Shown here piece after piece: positions 23,533 through 35,338 of a DNA stretch of 64,000 nucleotides. Numbering within the stretch: position 1 is the first letter of the stretch; every line of letters begins with the position of its first letter. The notes under the pieces are model-generated. The model ran no database searches, was not told where the DNA came from, and was given only the letters and a program-made list of their open reading frames with translations. The stretch covers positions 1,699,001 through 1,763,000 of the forward strand of contig JAZBQD010000014.1 of assembly GCA_036583965.1 (NCBI GenBank), written 5' to 3'. A program made the translations under genes and the position numbers. The DNA is from Prunella strophiata. Lineage: Eukaryota > Chordata > Aves > Passeriformes > Prunellidae.

Positions 23533-26500
23533 GTAAGTACCTCATTAAGCCACGAGCCATGTAAACAGAGCCACGGGGAGAGGCAGGGTGTCAGGTTCCA
23601 AACACTCCACGTGTGTAGGAATCAGAAAAACAGAAACTTCTGCAGACACTGAGGGGTTTGATCTGCAGCTTCAGAAGAAGCTTAGGTCGATGTAAAAATA
23701 CAATATACAGACATTAAGCTGAAAAATCCTAAACTTATATTTCTATAGTTGTGAGAATATGCCTTAAGTGAGAAACTATTGATAAGATGATGAAGGGTTT
23801 ATAGTGTAAGAGTGTGGTTGTATAGAGTAGCTAAGAGTTTAGAAGTTACAACAGAAGCATATGTGTGCATGTGAGACACAAGCCATAGGACAAAAGTATC
23901 CACAGTGCAGCAGAAGTAGAGGTGATAGGTTAGAAAAGGAGAATAAGTTCTGTGGCAACTGTCTATTGGTTTAGAAATGTTATATATTGCCTTGTAATGA
24001 AGAAACTTGTGACTACTTGAGGCTATAGGCACTTGCTTGCTCCTCTAAAATCTCTCAGCCTCTGAAATTGAGGTTTATCTGAGCAACAAATTGTTCTTAG
24101 CCTGAAAATAGTTCCCACCCCTTCATTTCTGGCATCAACACTGATACATGTTCGTTTCTGAAACTCCTGTAACACATGGTGCTTGTGTTCTGCAGAGGAT
24201 GATGTGTTCCAGTGCAAGGATTCAAATCCTCTTTTATGGAAGCTTTGTGCAGCTTTTCATTGTTTCTTTGACTCTGTTGTCCTTCTGGTGGTTCTCATCT
24301 ATGATACAAGGGTGCTACTACCTCCACTATCTGATAGGGGTGTTATAAGCAGGTCCTCTAAGGGGGAAATCACCCAAGAGTGGTATTATGTATTATTTAT
24401 TTATGCAGTATCATGCAGCTGCAGAGCAGGTGATTTTTCTTCATATCCAGTTGCAGTAGTAACAAAACAAATGAAGTCAGCCCTGTGGTGCTGAATACAA
24501 GTTAAAAACACATTAAACATTCTTTTCAGAATGCAACTTTCTGAATGCAAGCAGTTTACAAGTAGGGAAATAAATGCTCTGATTCACATTAATCCAGGTA
24601 AGCTCTTGTGGTGGTTGAAAGCACTGCTGGACTCAGCTAGTTGTTTTTTGCCCTGTGGCAGCTTAAATTCAGGTGTCAGCCAAAGTGAGCAGGCTCTGTG
24701 TTGAAGCAGCTGAAGTGCAGGCACTTGTCAGCTGGGCTTTGTGGACACTGGCTCTCAGCAGAAGGGTTGGCAGTGTTCTGTGGTACTGGCACTGCAGGAA
24801 TCACAGCTCATCTGTTAGAGGTGTTGGACAAAATATTATATGTCTGTAATTGAAAGGGAAGTTTCTGGAAGCAGTCATATTTACAGTAGAGTGTAAAAAT
24901 TACCTGAAGTAGCCTAGAGCAAGTCAGTTTGATTAATGAAAGCAGTGCAGTTGTGAGAGCAAGTGTCACACTGTGTGAGTTAGCTTTGCTCTGTGTCCAT
25001 CTGGAGCACTTCCACCCTTACACAGGCACACAGGCCAAATGTTCATATGTTCATAGTGAATTACATCTGGCAGCTAAAGATGCCAAGATTGCCTCTTCAA
25101 CATTTCTAAGCCCACTCTTCCAATCTTGGTGAAGCAGGAGCTGGAAGAGCAAAGTGATGTGTAAATCATTAGAACACCAGAAGCACCAAGCAGATAGCCA
25201 GGTCAGATCTGTTAGTTACAGAAAAAGGCCAGGGATTTAATTTTTTTTCACAAGATGCTCTTCTAATTTGAAAGAAATTGGTTCATTATTTCCATTTTTT
25301 AGCATTGTATTGAGGGTGAGTGCAGTGCAGTATGTGCTGGAGTTTTGTTTTCATTGTTGGGGAGAATGCATCAATAGCAGACTCTTTAAATTCCTGCACT
25401 TGTAGAATCTCTGCACGTCTCATTAGCAGTGAAACAACATCAGTAATGTTCTCAGCTTTCTTACTTTGTTCCTTCACTGTCATTCACTAAGCTCTGAGCT
25501 CCACTAAAACTTCAGCAGCTTGTAATTCTGTATTGTGCTGTTAAATTCAGCTCCCTTTCTTCTGCCTCTTCCACAGAGCCCTGGATCTGAAAGTTGAAAT
25601 CCCAGACCCTAAGGATCCCTTGGGTAGTTTAACATGGCCTGAGGAGTTGCCTCAGGGTGGAATTTTTCCTCTGTGTGGGCTATCTTCAAGTGCAAATTGG
25701 TTTCCTCCCAATGTTCCTTACAGAGTGATCTGTGCACAGTTCTTCCCCAGAAAAGTACTTGGAGTCAGTTCATGGATGAATTCCAGCAGAAGTTCCCCAA
25801 ATTCTAACACAGCAAAGGGAATAAATACTCTGCTGCTCCTGCTGTACTGTAATCCAGAAAAAAAACCACCTAAAGTGAAGCCAAAAAGGTGATTTGATGA
25901 ATTGTTCTCAGAACAGAGTGCTTTATTGAAGCAGACAGCTTTGTCAAGGTTTCTCAAAAGCTTTCATTTGCTGTTATATTGGATTGTGTTAATGAGCACT
26001 TCACCCCACCTCCTGCAGAAGCACCTGAAAGACTTGATGATTTTTAGAATCCATTTAGCTTTGAATAAGAGGGGGAAGAAAAAACACCTCTGTGCTAATG
26101 ACCATCACACTCAGCACCAGCAGGTTTCACCGTCCATCACTCCCTTCCCACGCAGAGATCCTTGGGCTCACATCCTGCCTGACTCATGAGCAGAACATCA
26201 GATCTCAAATACCCCAATTTTAAAGATATCAGAAGATAGCATATAGACTGCAGGCAAGTCTGTAATTAACAGAGCTATCTGTAGAATTCTGATTTGGAAT
26301 CTCTTGTTTTCTGGTCTTTTTACTATGGGAAACCTGGCTTTGCTGAAACCTGCAGGTTTTCTTTTTCATCCCATCAAACAAACCTAGATCCACCTTTAAA
26401 TCTTGCTTTCACACTTTCCTGTCTTTCCTTAGATTTAAAATGGATACCCCTAAATATGATTTTATTATGCCTTTCATGAAAAATATTATATAAAAGTAAG

Positions 26501-29500
26501 TTAAATTGTGCTTAAACACCTTGTGTCAGCTTCTGGCTCTTAGGTTGGTTTTGGCTAGCTGCTGGCATTTTCTCATCTGTTAGCATTTAATCAATCCTTT
26601 ATTTTTAGAAAAAACAGGTCATAATCTCAGGTCATCCTGAAATACTTTATAAAACGAAACATATGAGTGTATATAAGAATGTGGACATTAAAAAAAAAAA
26701 AAAATCTTTATTTTATTGGTGTGTGTACTAACAATAGGATGCAGTAATGTAGGTCACCAAAGGAATGCAGTACAAAAATACTTACAAGCTTTATTTCTAA
26801 ACAGCTTTTTTTTTCTAAGGTGTCAGAGTATTTAAAGTTCCATCCACACTCTCACACGGTATAATTTGCACAGCTACCTTATTGCTTTGCAGTTTAGCCA
26901 CCACAGTGAGCAGGGGAATGGAATTGAAAAATCTAAATGCTTATCTTTTCTTCTAACATGCTTGCCTGTGACCTTATTGATGACATTTTTTATGTTCTCT
27001 GGGAATTGAAACATAAATAAAAATTGGTTTTCACTCAAAGTGAAGTTTAAGCTATTAATTATAGACTAACATAGACATAATCATGCAGATTGAAATCATA
27101 AGAAGCAAGCACCTTTGGATGAATATGTTCTTTGTGAAAAGTAAACTTCATTTTCTCTTGTCACTGCAGATTAAATTTCTCATTCAGAGATGCTACTAGC
27201 TGAGTTACTTTAAAAAATTAGTCTGATTGAACTGTATTAAGATTTGGAGCTTATAGCACATCAGAGAACCTTGCTATGGGGAAGCAAGCAGTGAGGGAGT
27301 CTCAAATGATGGGGATTTTCCCTTTCTTATATTTAGATATTTTGTGAGACCACAGGCAAGTCATTTGGACCAGTCATTACCACGTCTCCTAAAGACTAAG
27401 GCTGCATTTCTCTTCATGGCATTCTCATCAGAGCTGTGTTCTCCATGTAATTACAACAAAAAATAAGGGGAGAAATGTTGAGTTAACAAGGTTGTAACAC
27501 TTTCATTTTTGTTTCCTTTACAGAGCTCAGAGTGCTGTAAACCAGTTACCAATAATCATGTTATCCTCCAAAGGGGATATATCATTTTTATCTCAGTAGC
27601 ACTGGTATGGTAGCAAATCTGCCTGGGGTACAGCTAAAAGGTACTTTGTCAATCTGTGGCAAAGCTACACTTCTGTTTCTTGTAGCACACTTTTCATCTA
27701 GACCAGGTTTCCACATTATTTTGTTGAGGCATTAATCCATTTTGTCTAGTCCCTTGTGTAACAATAGCTGTCAAAACTTTTCTCTTTGTATTTGTGCAAA
27801 TTAAATCCATTCATTAAGTCAACTGCATGGCCACTTCTGCTTGCAGTGTTTCAGGCAGCATTGCTGTGTCAATAAAGACTTTGTTGATGGATAGTATCTG
27901 CTTGACACAGCAGAAACTAACACAAACCACTAATGCAAAAGCAGTTATAACAACAAAATTAAGTTTCTCTTGCTGTAGCTTGTTTTGCCTGGAAGCACGG
28001 TGACATGGAAAAATTATACTTGGAAAAGACAGTTTTTATATATCAGTGGTTCACGATTGTTACTTGATAGGAGGGTACAGCTCTTCTATATTTGTCTAGC
28101 TGTACCAGTTCCTGTCACTGGCATTGCAACAGGTATCTGTACCCTGGAGGAATCAGGAAAAGTGACTCAGGACTCATGGATGTCTCTAATATTCTTGTTA
28201 CTATGCCTGTCCACAGGCTGGAGGTGAGGTAGAATGAAAAGAGCAGGAATGACAGTGAGGCATTGAGTAAAAACCTATGTTGGGGAGGTTCTAAAAACTT
28301 CCCAGTGACCAGTTAGGGGCTCTCTGGCAGTCACACTCCCTTCATTGAGAAAAGTCTGTGCCTGTTCATGGCCTGTCCATGGACTGCTGCCCTTTCCCAC
28401 CACCCAGAGCACAATCTGCAGTTTGCACCACTCTGTGTTCCTCAACCAGAGGGGATAGAGATCATGGATTTCATCATTTCAGTCATGAGGCAAACACGAT
28501 TGGGGGAAATGAGGAGAGGAAGAACTTTCAGGAAAGCTGTGGGGAAGCAGAACACAGAGATGAAAGGAGTGAGGAGGAACAGAAGAGAATGTATGCATTG
28601 GTACAGTTCCAGGAACTGGGAATTCACCACTTGGACTTGAGGTTTGAAAAGGGATTTGAGAAGGGTTTAGCTATAACAGGGTTATACTTCTCACCAATAT
28701 GGGTATTTCAGTATGTTCACTTCTCCCACTCTTATATCTGTACTTTCTGCTCTTGAAATCCAGAAATTTTGCAACTGTATGGAGGTGCTATCAAAGGTGA
28801 TCCTTGCTTCAGGTATTTAGGTCACATGGAAATGAGTTTGTCCCTTGTGATATTTAATATATTGGTTTAAAAAAGAATCCTATATATACATTTACAGCTT
28901 TTGTAACCTCAATGGTGAGTCTGTATTTTACTTAGCTACAGTGTAGTGTCAGTGCAGAACATTTACAGGATGTGTAAGTTCCCTGTAAATGTGCTGAATG
29001 GCATTTAAGTTTATCCATTCATTTATGCTGAAGACTTCTGCTGCCATGTGAGAGAGGTGTCTCATCTAAGTCACATTTTCCATGATTTATTCATAGGAGT
29101 TAGCATTTTGGTTTTGTTTATTTTTTAAACTAAATCCAGCCATTTTTATTCAGATGCTCCATTCAAAGCCCTTTTAGGTAGAAATACAGTTTACATTTAA
29201 ACTGAGTTTTTCAAGCCAAAAAAAAAAAAAAAAATCATCTTTCCTTCCTAGCCCAAGGAGTTCTGAAACAACATGCTATGCTGCTAAAATTGTATAAATA
29301 TGGAATATTCTTTTTATGCTTCTGTGGCTGAAGGCTCAATCGAGCCTCCTGAATCTAATTGAACACACACCAAAGTGTACATCAGTTGTAACTGATGATG
29401 CGTACTAACTTGTTTTGGTGATGAATTTACCTTTGTAAAAATCATTGTTGTTTTTCCATTAATACCAAAGGACTTTTTCAAATGTAAAAAGATGTTTGCC

Positions 29501-30304
29501 TCAACCCTGAAATATTTTTTGGAATTATTTCATCTCTTTAAAACAAGATGTGAAGGGGGAAAAATGAAATTATTTTTGTTCCAAGTGATTTTAAGAGTGA
29601 CAAACCAAAGCTGTGTTCTAATTTAGAAAAGGTTGCCAAGAGTGATAAATGGAAAGAGGCAAATAAGATTAAGGAATTCCCCTGTCATGGGCTGCTGGGT
29701 CATCTTTGACCAGCAGCTTAGTTTGTAGGATCCACTCCAGCTGAATGAGTCTGATCTTAGCTGGCACATGATTTGAGAAAGAAAAAGATGAACTCTGCTT
29801 TTACCACCTCTGTGTGAGCTGCACAGGGTAAAAACTTAGACTTCTTTGAGAATCAAGGGTCACCTGTCTTGATGGATGTGATTTTCAGACCTACAGCTAA
29901 TATTTGATTTTTGAGTTGGGTACCAGACACAAGTCATTCTGCAGTGGTGCATTCATATCCAGGATACTGCACTGTTTGGCTTTGAAGAATATGTATAAAT
30001 AATCTCAAGGTTTGGGAGCATGTGCAGTTTGTCAAGGATATTCTTTCTTTGTGCCCTTGTTGTTCCCTTTCAGAAGTTAATGTTCAGTGATACAACTAAG
30101 CAATTATTATTTGTTTTACTAGAAAACATGCCAGAACCATCAATTTCCACAGAAAGTAGGTGCCAAGAACTGGGTTTGTATTATTCAGTCTTCTTTGCAC
30201 TTAGAATTTAAACTACTAGTGCTTTTAGGAGAGGTAGCAAGGGTAAAAGAAGGAAGTGGCAAGCAGAGATAACCATTTATTTGTTGTTTTCCCCCAAACT
30301 GCAG
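23533..30304 (+). other. PIK3C2G intron after coding exon 4
   Basis: GT-AG intron, phase 2, 6.8 kb. It has several short open frames, some starting at acceptor-like sites (for example near 24196 and 25577), but none encodes a recognisable protein or continues the PIK3C2G frame with homology. No transposon was clearly recognised. Confidence 0.65.
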
Positions 30305-30407
30305 CAACTGTACTTTGGGAAGCCATGAAAGTCTCCGCAAGGCAAGCGCCTGCATTCAGCTTCGCCTGCACCACGCTGCTCATTTGGAGCACAGTTTGGC
30401 TAGAACA
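30305..30407 (+). CDS. PIK3C2G: PIK3C2G coding exon 5, end of Ras-binding domain
   Basis: This 103-nt exon lies between aactgcag and gtaagt and covers residues 333-367, ending in phase 0. NNCTLGSHESLRK and ACIQLRLH align with human NDHCLGSHKMFQK and SVIQLHLQ. It is richer in G+C than its intron. The C-terminal part (HHAAHLEHSLART) diverges from the human EAPGKLSRK, as expected at the edge of the domain. Confidence 0.93.
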
Positions 30408-32944
30408 GTAAGTAACTTTTTCTGCCCCCTTCCTTCAGCATCCCTGAAGGAAAGAAATTCTACCACTCCTTTTACTTAGCAACCTGCAGTAATAATCAGA
30501 GATTATTTGCTTTCCTGAGAGTGCATATATTATTGCTGAGCTGCAGTTGGAATGTCCTGGGGAGCATTTGTGCTTTGCTCCTGTACTTACATCCAGTGAA
30601 CAATTGCAGAGAACACACAATTGAAAAAGACCAAGGGTTACTTTTTCAGGGAAAAAAACCAGTCAGTTTTGTCAGAATTTAATCCTGTTTTATTTCAGGT
30701 GGTCAGAGAATTCTTTTGATTTACTTCCAGCCCAAAGTTTTGAGTCCAGCAGCAGCTCTGCTCTGGGCAGTGTTCACTGGCAGTGTGCTGTCTCTGTTCA
30801 CAGATAGTGCCAATTACCTGCTTTGCATGGCTCTGATAATAACCTGAGTCTCTCAATGGGTGGGTCAGATGGCAGTTGTCTAGCAAAAAAAGGGGTAGGG
30901 GCTAGCAAAATGCAGATGTCTAGCAAAAAAAGGCAGGAGTCTTCTTTTCATGTCTTTTTTGTCAGAAGGAAAATGTAAGTGAAACATCAAGCTCAGTACA
31001 GTGTCTTACCTGGACCATTAGAAAAGGACTATGATGAGGTCAAACATATATATGTGTGTAATATTTAGATATAGATAGATAGAGATATTTAACATTTAAA
31101 CAGTTTATAAAGTTATTTACCTTCTCTAGATCTGCATCTACTATAGATCTTCAAAACTGGAACCCAATTATATGTTTAGGAGTCTCTTAGGAAACTTCAG
31201 ATCTTGTTTCTGTGCAAAGGAAGCCCAGCTCTACATCAAGGGCACCTGGAGGCTGCCTTCATGACTTTTGCTTACCTTACATAACACTGCTGAATTCAGG
31301 TTGCATGGATTAAAAATATCTGGTGGTACATGCAAGTCACTGTTATGTTTAATAACCAATATAAGTGGATACTTACGAGTAATGAACAATTTTTTTTTTT
31401 TTTTTTTTGAATACTTGCTTTCTTTCCTTTTGTGGGAAGCTGTTACTCTACTATGAAGTACTCAGAGCAGGAAATTTTCTTCAGCTGAGCAGTTAGAAGC
31501 AAGAAATTTGGCCAGGGGCTTTACATGGAGTCACAGTTCTTTCAGTTAGTGGGTGACCTTTAATTAAATTTTGGGTTTTTTAAGCCATGAGGTTTATCAG
31601 CTTTAGCACTCTGAAATTCTAGGGAGTGCTCTGCCTATCCTATTTTTTTTTTTTTCAGAGTTTCGGATGTCCCCATATTCTAATCATCTCAGGAAGGCAG
31701 TAATCTTCATAGTAGACAGGCAGCAAAGAATACTTAGAGCTTTCTAACAAGAGCCTCACTTGCTTCCAGAAAAGGATTTTTGAACTAAAGCAGACAGGAA
31801 GAGGTATTTCCTGACAGCCCAAAAACATTTTTTTTCATATATATCAGTGTTAATATTTTGCCAGACATAATGATTTAAGAGTTAACCGTGTGGGCATAAT
31901 CACAGATGAGAGAAGTCAGGGACCCATCATGATGAGAAGGTGGAGACTTTTCCATTATTTAAATATTTTCCATTATCTAAATTTTCTAGAGGGATTATGA
32001 GTTCAGGCCATTAGAAAACATTCAGCATCTCAAAGAAGAGTAGGGTTTAAGTGAGAAGGGTGACATTTTAAGATCTCAAAGTGAATTATTGATCACACCT
32101 TTAAAGGGACAGACACAGCCCTGAAAGCTTCAGGCCATGAAGTTATTTCATGTTACTAATAATAGCAAAGAGCACGAGCAGCCCTTGAGGTGGAATAAAT
32201 CACAGACACAGAATTTTCCCCCAGCTCCAGGGCATGCTTGAGTCAGGGCACTGGTACAGAAAGGAGAGGTTTCTTGCTGGTTGCTAGCAGCCAGCAAGTC
32301 TATCAGAACCAGGAAAAAACCTAACAGAGAATGAAGATAGAGTGCCTTGAAAGCTGCAGTGTTTCTTTCACTCTGGACCTAGTTCTGTACATTTCTTTAG
32401 GTGTACAGAAACCTGCTTGAGCCACCCTGAATTCAAGGTTCTGATGTGGTCTACACTGAGGTCACAGTTAATTTTGTTGTTGCTGTTAGGTAAAACATGT
32501 GGCTGTAAAATGCATTGGAAAGTCACAGACTGAGTGTCAGGTTAAGGAAAAAATTTCCTTACCTCAGAATTCATATAAAAAGATGCAAAAATTATGCTTT
32601 TAAAAACAAAAATAGGCAAAAACTTTGGGATTTTTAAGATTCTTCAGATATCTCAGACACTTATGCACAGACCCAGCTACTGTTTATTTTTGTGAAATAA
32701 TGTGCTCTTGAGGAGAACTTCACCTCTGATCTAAATGATCCTTCTAAATTTTGCAATATGGAATATGTTTCATTATAGAAGTCTCCACCAAGTTGGTAGT
32801 TTAACTAGTGTCACAGAAGCAAGATCTTGACAGATCTTGTATATAATGATCACCACATGTAATCAGATAGTAAATAATTCACAAAAACCCACCTGTTGCA
32901 GTAGTCCATCAAGTCCTCTTTGGATCCTATCAATCACACATGTG

Positions 32945-33142
32945 ATTCTTTACAGGCTGGGTGGTCAAACATGAGAAATGGGCTCCCAGAAAGGTGGCTG
33001 GTGCTTTGTGTCTATCAGTCCCTTAGGAAGAGGTGTTTGGACAATGTCCTTCGTAATGGGCTTTTCATTCATGGGCAGCCCTGAAGAGGGTGAGGTAGTT
33101 GCACTACATGAGAATTGTAGGTCCCCACCAGCTAAATTACGT
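32945..33142 (+). mobile_element. CR1 LINE fragment, 3' region, sense
   Basis: GGGCTCCCAGAAAGGTGGCT, GTGTTTGGACAATGTCCTT, CATGGGCAGCCCTGAAGAGG and TTGTAGGTCCC follow the order of the CR1 3' end in sense orientation. It ends abruptly where a 15-bp tandem repeat begins. Confidence 0.7.
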
Positions 33143-33186
33143 CATGGCTCCCATTCCATGGGCTCCCATTCCATGGGCTCCCATTC
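33143..33186. repeat. 15-bp tandem repeat, about 3 copies
   Basis: ATGGGCTCCCATTCC repeats almost perfectly three times, exactly between a sense CR1 fragment and an antisense one. Confidence 0.85.
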
Positions 33187-33350
33187 AGTTTCCTTGTGCC
33201 CTTCCTGTAAATTGAAATGACATTGACTAACTTCCAGTCAGCTGGGACCTCCTTAGATTGACGAGACCTTTGGAAGAGAGCTGGGGGGTTCCAGCCATGA
33301 GATCAGCTAGGACGTTTAGCGCTCTGGAGTGAATCCCACCGAGGCCTTGT
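33187..33350 (-). mobile_element. CR1 LINE fragment, antisense, left of the RING gene
   Basis: TTGTGCCCTTCCTGTAAATT, ACTAACTTCCAGTCAGCTGG, GACCTCCTTAGATTG and GAGTGAATCCCACCGAGGCC match the reverse complement of an internal part of CR1. The match is lost near 33350, where the RING transcription unit begins. Confidence 0.65.
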
Positions 33351-33405
33351 GCACCCAGAATCATTCTTTGGCCATGGAAAGCACACCCTGGCAAGGACCG
33401 TGCAG

Positions 33406-33411
33406 TTTATT
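33406..33411 (-). terminator. AATAAA poly(A) signal of the RING gene
   Basis: The + strand TTTATT reads AATAAA on the minus strand, 37 nt after the stop codon of the RING open frame, which is a typical position for a compact 3'UTR. Confidence 0.6.
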
Positions 33412-33447
33412 GGATGAAGTGCAAGAGGGGCTGCTGAGAAGCCGAAG

Positions 33448-33996
33448 TCACTCGGTGCCATTTTGTGGTTCCAGAGGAGCAGCGGTGGGGCCGGCCGGGC
33501 GCTCACCTTCTCTCAGCGGGGTCACCTCGTGTGAGGCCATGGGAGCCTGCTGGGAGCGGGCGTTGGAGGGCCCTGGATCTGCTCCCTGCCTCTGGGCGCT
33601 CTCGGAGTCCATGGGCCTGCTCCTGGCGTCCCAGCGCTGCTGCTCTTGCACTGCCTGCACCGCCCACAGCATGACGGCCATGACGGGCTGCGCGCCCCTC
33701 TGGGCGGCCGCTCTCCTGTGCGGGCGGGCGGCCAGGCCCACGGCGCACTCGCCGTAGTGGCCGTCCCCTCGCACGGAGTGCAGCAGCTGCTCCATGGGCT
33801 GCCGGCACACGGGGCAGTTGTCCCTGGCCCTGGCCCACTGCTGGATGCAGCGGAGGCAGAACCTGTGCATGCAGTAGGTGACGTAGGCCGGCCTCCTCAT
33901 GGGGCCCAGGCAGATGGGGCACTGCGAGTCTTCCGCTGCCTGCGGCGGCCGCCTCCGGCTGCTCTGCCCCGTGTCTTCCTTGGCAGTGGATGCCAT
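33448..33996 (-). CDS. small TOPORS-like C3HC4 RING-finger protein (intronless, nested antisense)
   Basis: The 182-residue product carries one RING domain near its N-terminus. Counting from the chosen Met, Cys26, Cys29, Cys42, His44, Cys47, Cys50, Cys61 and Cys64 give C-x2-C-x12-C-x-H-x2-C-x2-C-x10-C-x2-C. This is the spacing of TOPORS, an E3 ubiquitin/SUMO ligase, and the HSVR after the RING is also shared. RING proteins of this kind recruit an E2 and transfer ubiquitin; activity here is inferred only. After the RING the protein is Ala/Arg/Gln-rich with no recognised domain, and it lacks the long Arg/Ser-rich tail of full TOPORS (over 1,000 residues). The frame is open further upstream without a better ATG; this ATG has G at -3 and G at +4. 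High G+C and CpG content contrasts with the surrounding intron. It is probably a derived retrocopy; expression is unknown. Confidence 0.72.
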   Translation of the reverse strand: MASTAKEDTGQSSRRRPPQAAEDSQCPICLGPMRRPAYVTYCMHRFCLRCIQQWARARDNCPVCRQPMEQLLHSVRGDGHYGECAVGLAARPHRRAAAQRGAQPVMAVMLWAVQAVQEQQRWDARSRPMDSESAQRQGADPGPSNARSQQAPMASHEVTPLREGERPAGPTAAPLEPQNGTE

Positions 33997-34463
33997 GTCC
34001 TGCCAGGGGAGGTGTGCACAGTGCTGGGGCTCGGCTGGCACGAGGGGCTTGCTCAGGGTGTCGAGGCGCTCCCTCTCGCCAGCGCTGCAGCACCGGGTGT
34101 CACCTGAGCCAAGGGACGGGGCCTGCTCTGGGGTGAGTGGTGGAAACGCCCAGGTCCTTCCAGAGGGAAAGCCTCCCAGATGCCCAGGGGGAAATTCCCC
34201 CTCCCAGTCCCTCTCTGCTGCTGAGAGTGCACCTCCTGGGTGTTCACGCTGCCTGGATGTGCCAGGGCTGGGGAAAATCCTGGGCTGACCCAGCTGGCAC
34301 AGAATGCTGGGTTATCTGTGACATTATAGCCCATTGCTTGGTGAATCCATGGTCAGATTGGATCCATAATTGGTGATGTCATAATTCAGCTGTTGCACTC
34401 AATGATGCTCTAGATCCCTGGCAAATGAGCTGTGTTCCTTTCTCTTCTCTTCTTCCCTTTCCT
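33997..34463 (-). promoter_or_regulatory. 5' leader and possible promoter region of the RING gene
   Basis: GC- and CpG-rich sequence continues to about 34130, then G+C falls. Upstream on the minus strand a TATA-like CTATAATG lies near 34325-34332. A minus-strand acceptor-like CCCCTGGCAG ends a few bases before the ATG, so a short 5'UTR intron is possible. No CR1 similarity was seen here. The promoter role is inference. Confidence 0.3.
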
Positions 34464-34800
34464 TTAGTACTCCAGGGTGGATCCCAGCAAGGCTCTGTAT
34501 GACCTAAGAACATTGACCTGCTGCAGCTGACCCCTTACAATTCCAGTGTCCACAAAGGGAAGGTTGCTGTTGCTGTAGCTGTGCTCCTCCAGCTGAGAGG
34601 ACTGTGAAGCCCCAGGTTTATCAGTAGTGTTAAAGACTGAGGCAAAACAACCCCTAAAGTCCTCTGCTTTTTCTGTACACCCATTTGCCAATGGGATCAT
34701 TTTCATCAATGAAGATGTGGTCTTTGGACACCCACTTGCTACTGATATACTTGATAAAATACCTTATTTTCTGGCAAACAAAAGCTGATGGAAGAAATAG
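34464..34800 (-). mobile_element. CR1 LINE fragment, antisense, right of the RING gene
   Basis: TACTCCAGGGTGGATCCCAG, GTTAAAGACTGAGGCAAAAC, CACCCATTTGCCAATGGGAT, CATCAATGAAGATG and CCCACTTGCTACTGATATAC reproduce, with substitutions, an internal stretch of CR1 in reverse complement. It starts with a diverged second version of the segment found at 33328-33350 on the other side of the RING gene. Confidence 0.65.
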
Positions 34801-35267
34801 CCATGTCCCTCAAGTGGCAAAGTCTCTCAGCTGCCCAGGGTGATGCTTCCCCTTGCAGCTCACATCTAACTCTGCATCATCTCTCCCTCTGGCCCACCTC
34901 AGTGTAGAAACCAAAGCAGAATTGATACAGTGCCCTAGGCCACCTTCTCTGTCTTCTTCATGTCTCCCATGTAGGCAGGGCACTGGAATATCCTGCTGCC
35001 TCCACTCTCCCTTGGGTTCAAGCACATCCTGTTCCCCCAGTGAATCTAATTTCAAGTTCTATTTCTAGGTCCTGCTAACTTGTTTGCCCCCACTGGTATC
35101 TGTGTAGTGCCACCCAGTGTAACATAAAATATTCACCAAATAAAATTTCAGATCAAAGCATCCTGAACATGGTTGAGAACATTCTGACTTTGGAAAATAC
35201 CAACATCTCCAATATACATTCTTCTTTATCAGAGTAATGTCTGTCAGCATACACCTCTCTTCCACAG

Positions 35268-35338
35268 TGTGGGGATGACCAAAGAAGGTTCTGTGTGAAC
35301 GAGCTGTTAGAAGACACTTGTGCCTGGAGACTCATTCG
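35268..35338 (+). CDS. PIK3C2G: PIK3C2G coding exon 6
   Basis: This 71-nt exon lies between cttccacag and gtaagc and covers about residues 368-391. It enters in phase 0 and leaves with two bases of an Arg codon. DDQRRFCVNELLE and WRLIR align with human EDHSQFYLNQLLE and WKVSR, the helical linker between the Ras-binding domain and the first C2 domain. Confidence 0.9.

Larger units (their letters stand above)
30408..35267 (+). other. PIK3C2G intron after coding exon 5, hosting an antisense RING gene
   Basis: GT-AG intron, phase 0, 4.9 kb. Its second half contains CR1 fragments on both strands and, between them, the GC-rich antisense RING gene at 33448-33996. The first half has a GATA-like microsatellite near 31065-31085, a poly-T run near 31389-31409 and otherwise unique sequence. 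Confidence 0.75.

Noticed and set aside
24183..24494. 103-codon open frame after an acceptor-like ttctgcag
   Set aside because: No recognisable protein, no good donor, and not in the PIK3C2G order.
25577..25892. Acceptor-like site followed by an open frame beginning ALDLKVEIPDPKDP
   Set aside because: No match to PIK3C2G, which continues at 30305 in correct phase; no other protein family recognised.
28358..28756. 132-codon plus-strand frame
   Set aside because: No domain or family resemblance, no splice-site support, and the conserved PIK3C2G exon lies elsewhere.
29692..29719. Small hairpin (GCTGCTGG ... CCAGCAGC)
   Set aside because: The 8-bp stem is too short for a microRNA precursor, and short palindromes like this are expected by chance.
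33997..34041. GTG-initiated N-terminal extension of the RING frame
   Set aside because: Non-ATG start; the ATG at 33996 has a good context and leaves the RING complete.
33646..34107. 153-codon plus-strand open frame, and a 196-codon alternative minus frame at 33503-34093
   Set aside because: Both are shadows of the GC-rich RING gene; only the frame with intact RING cysteines is supported.
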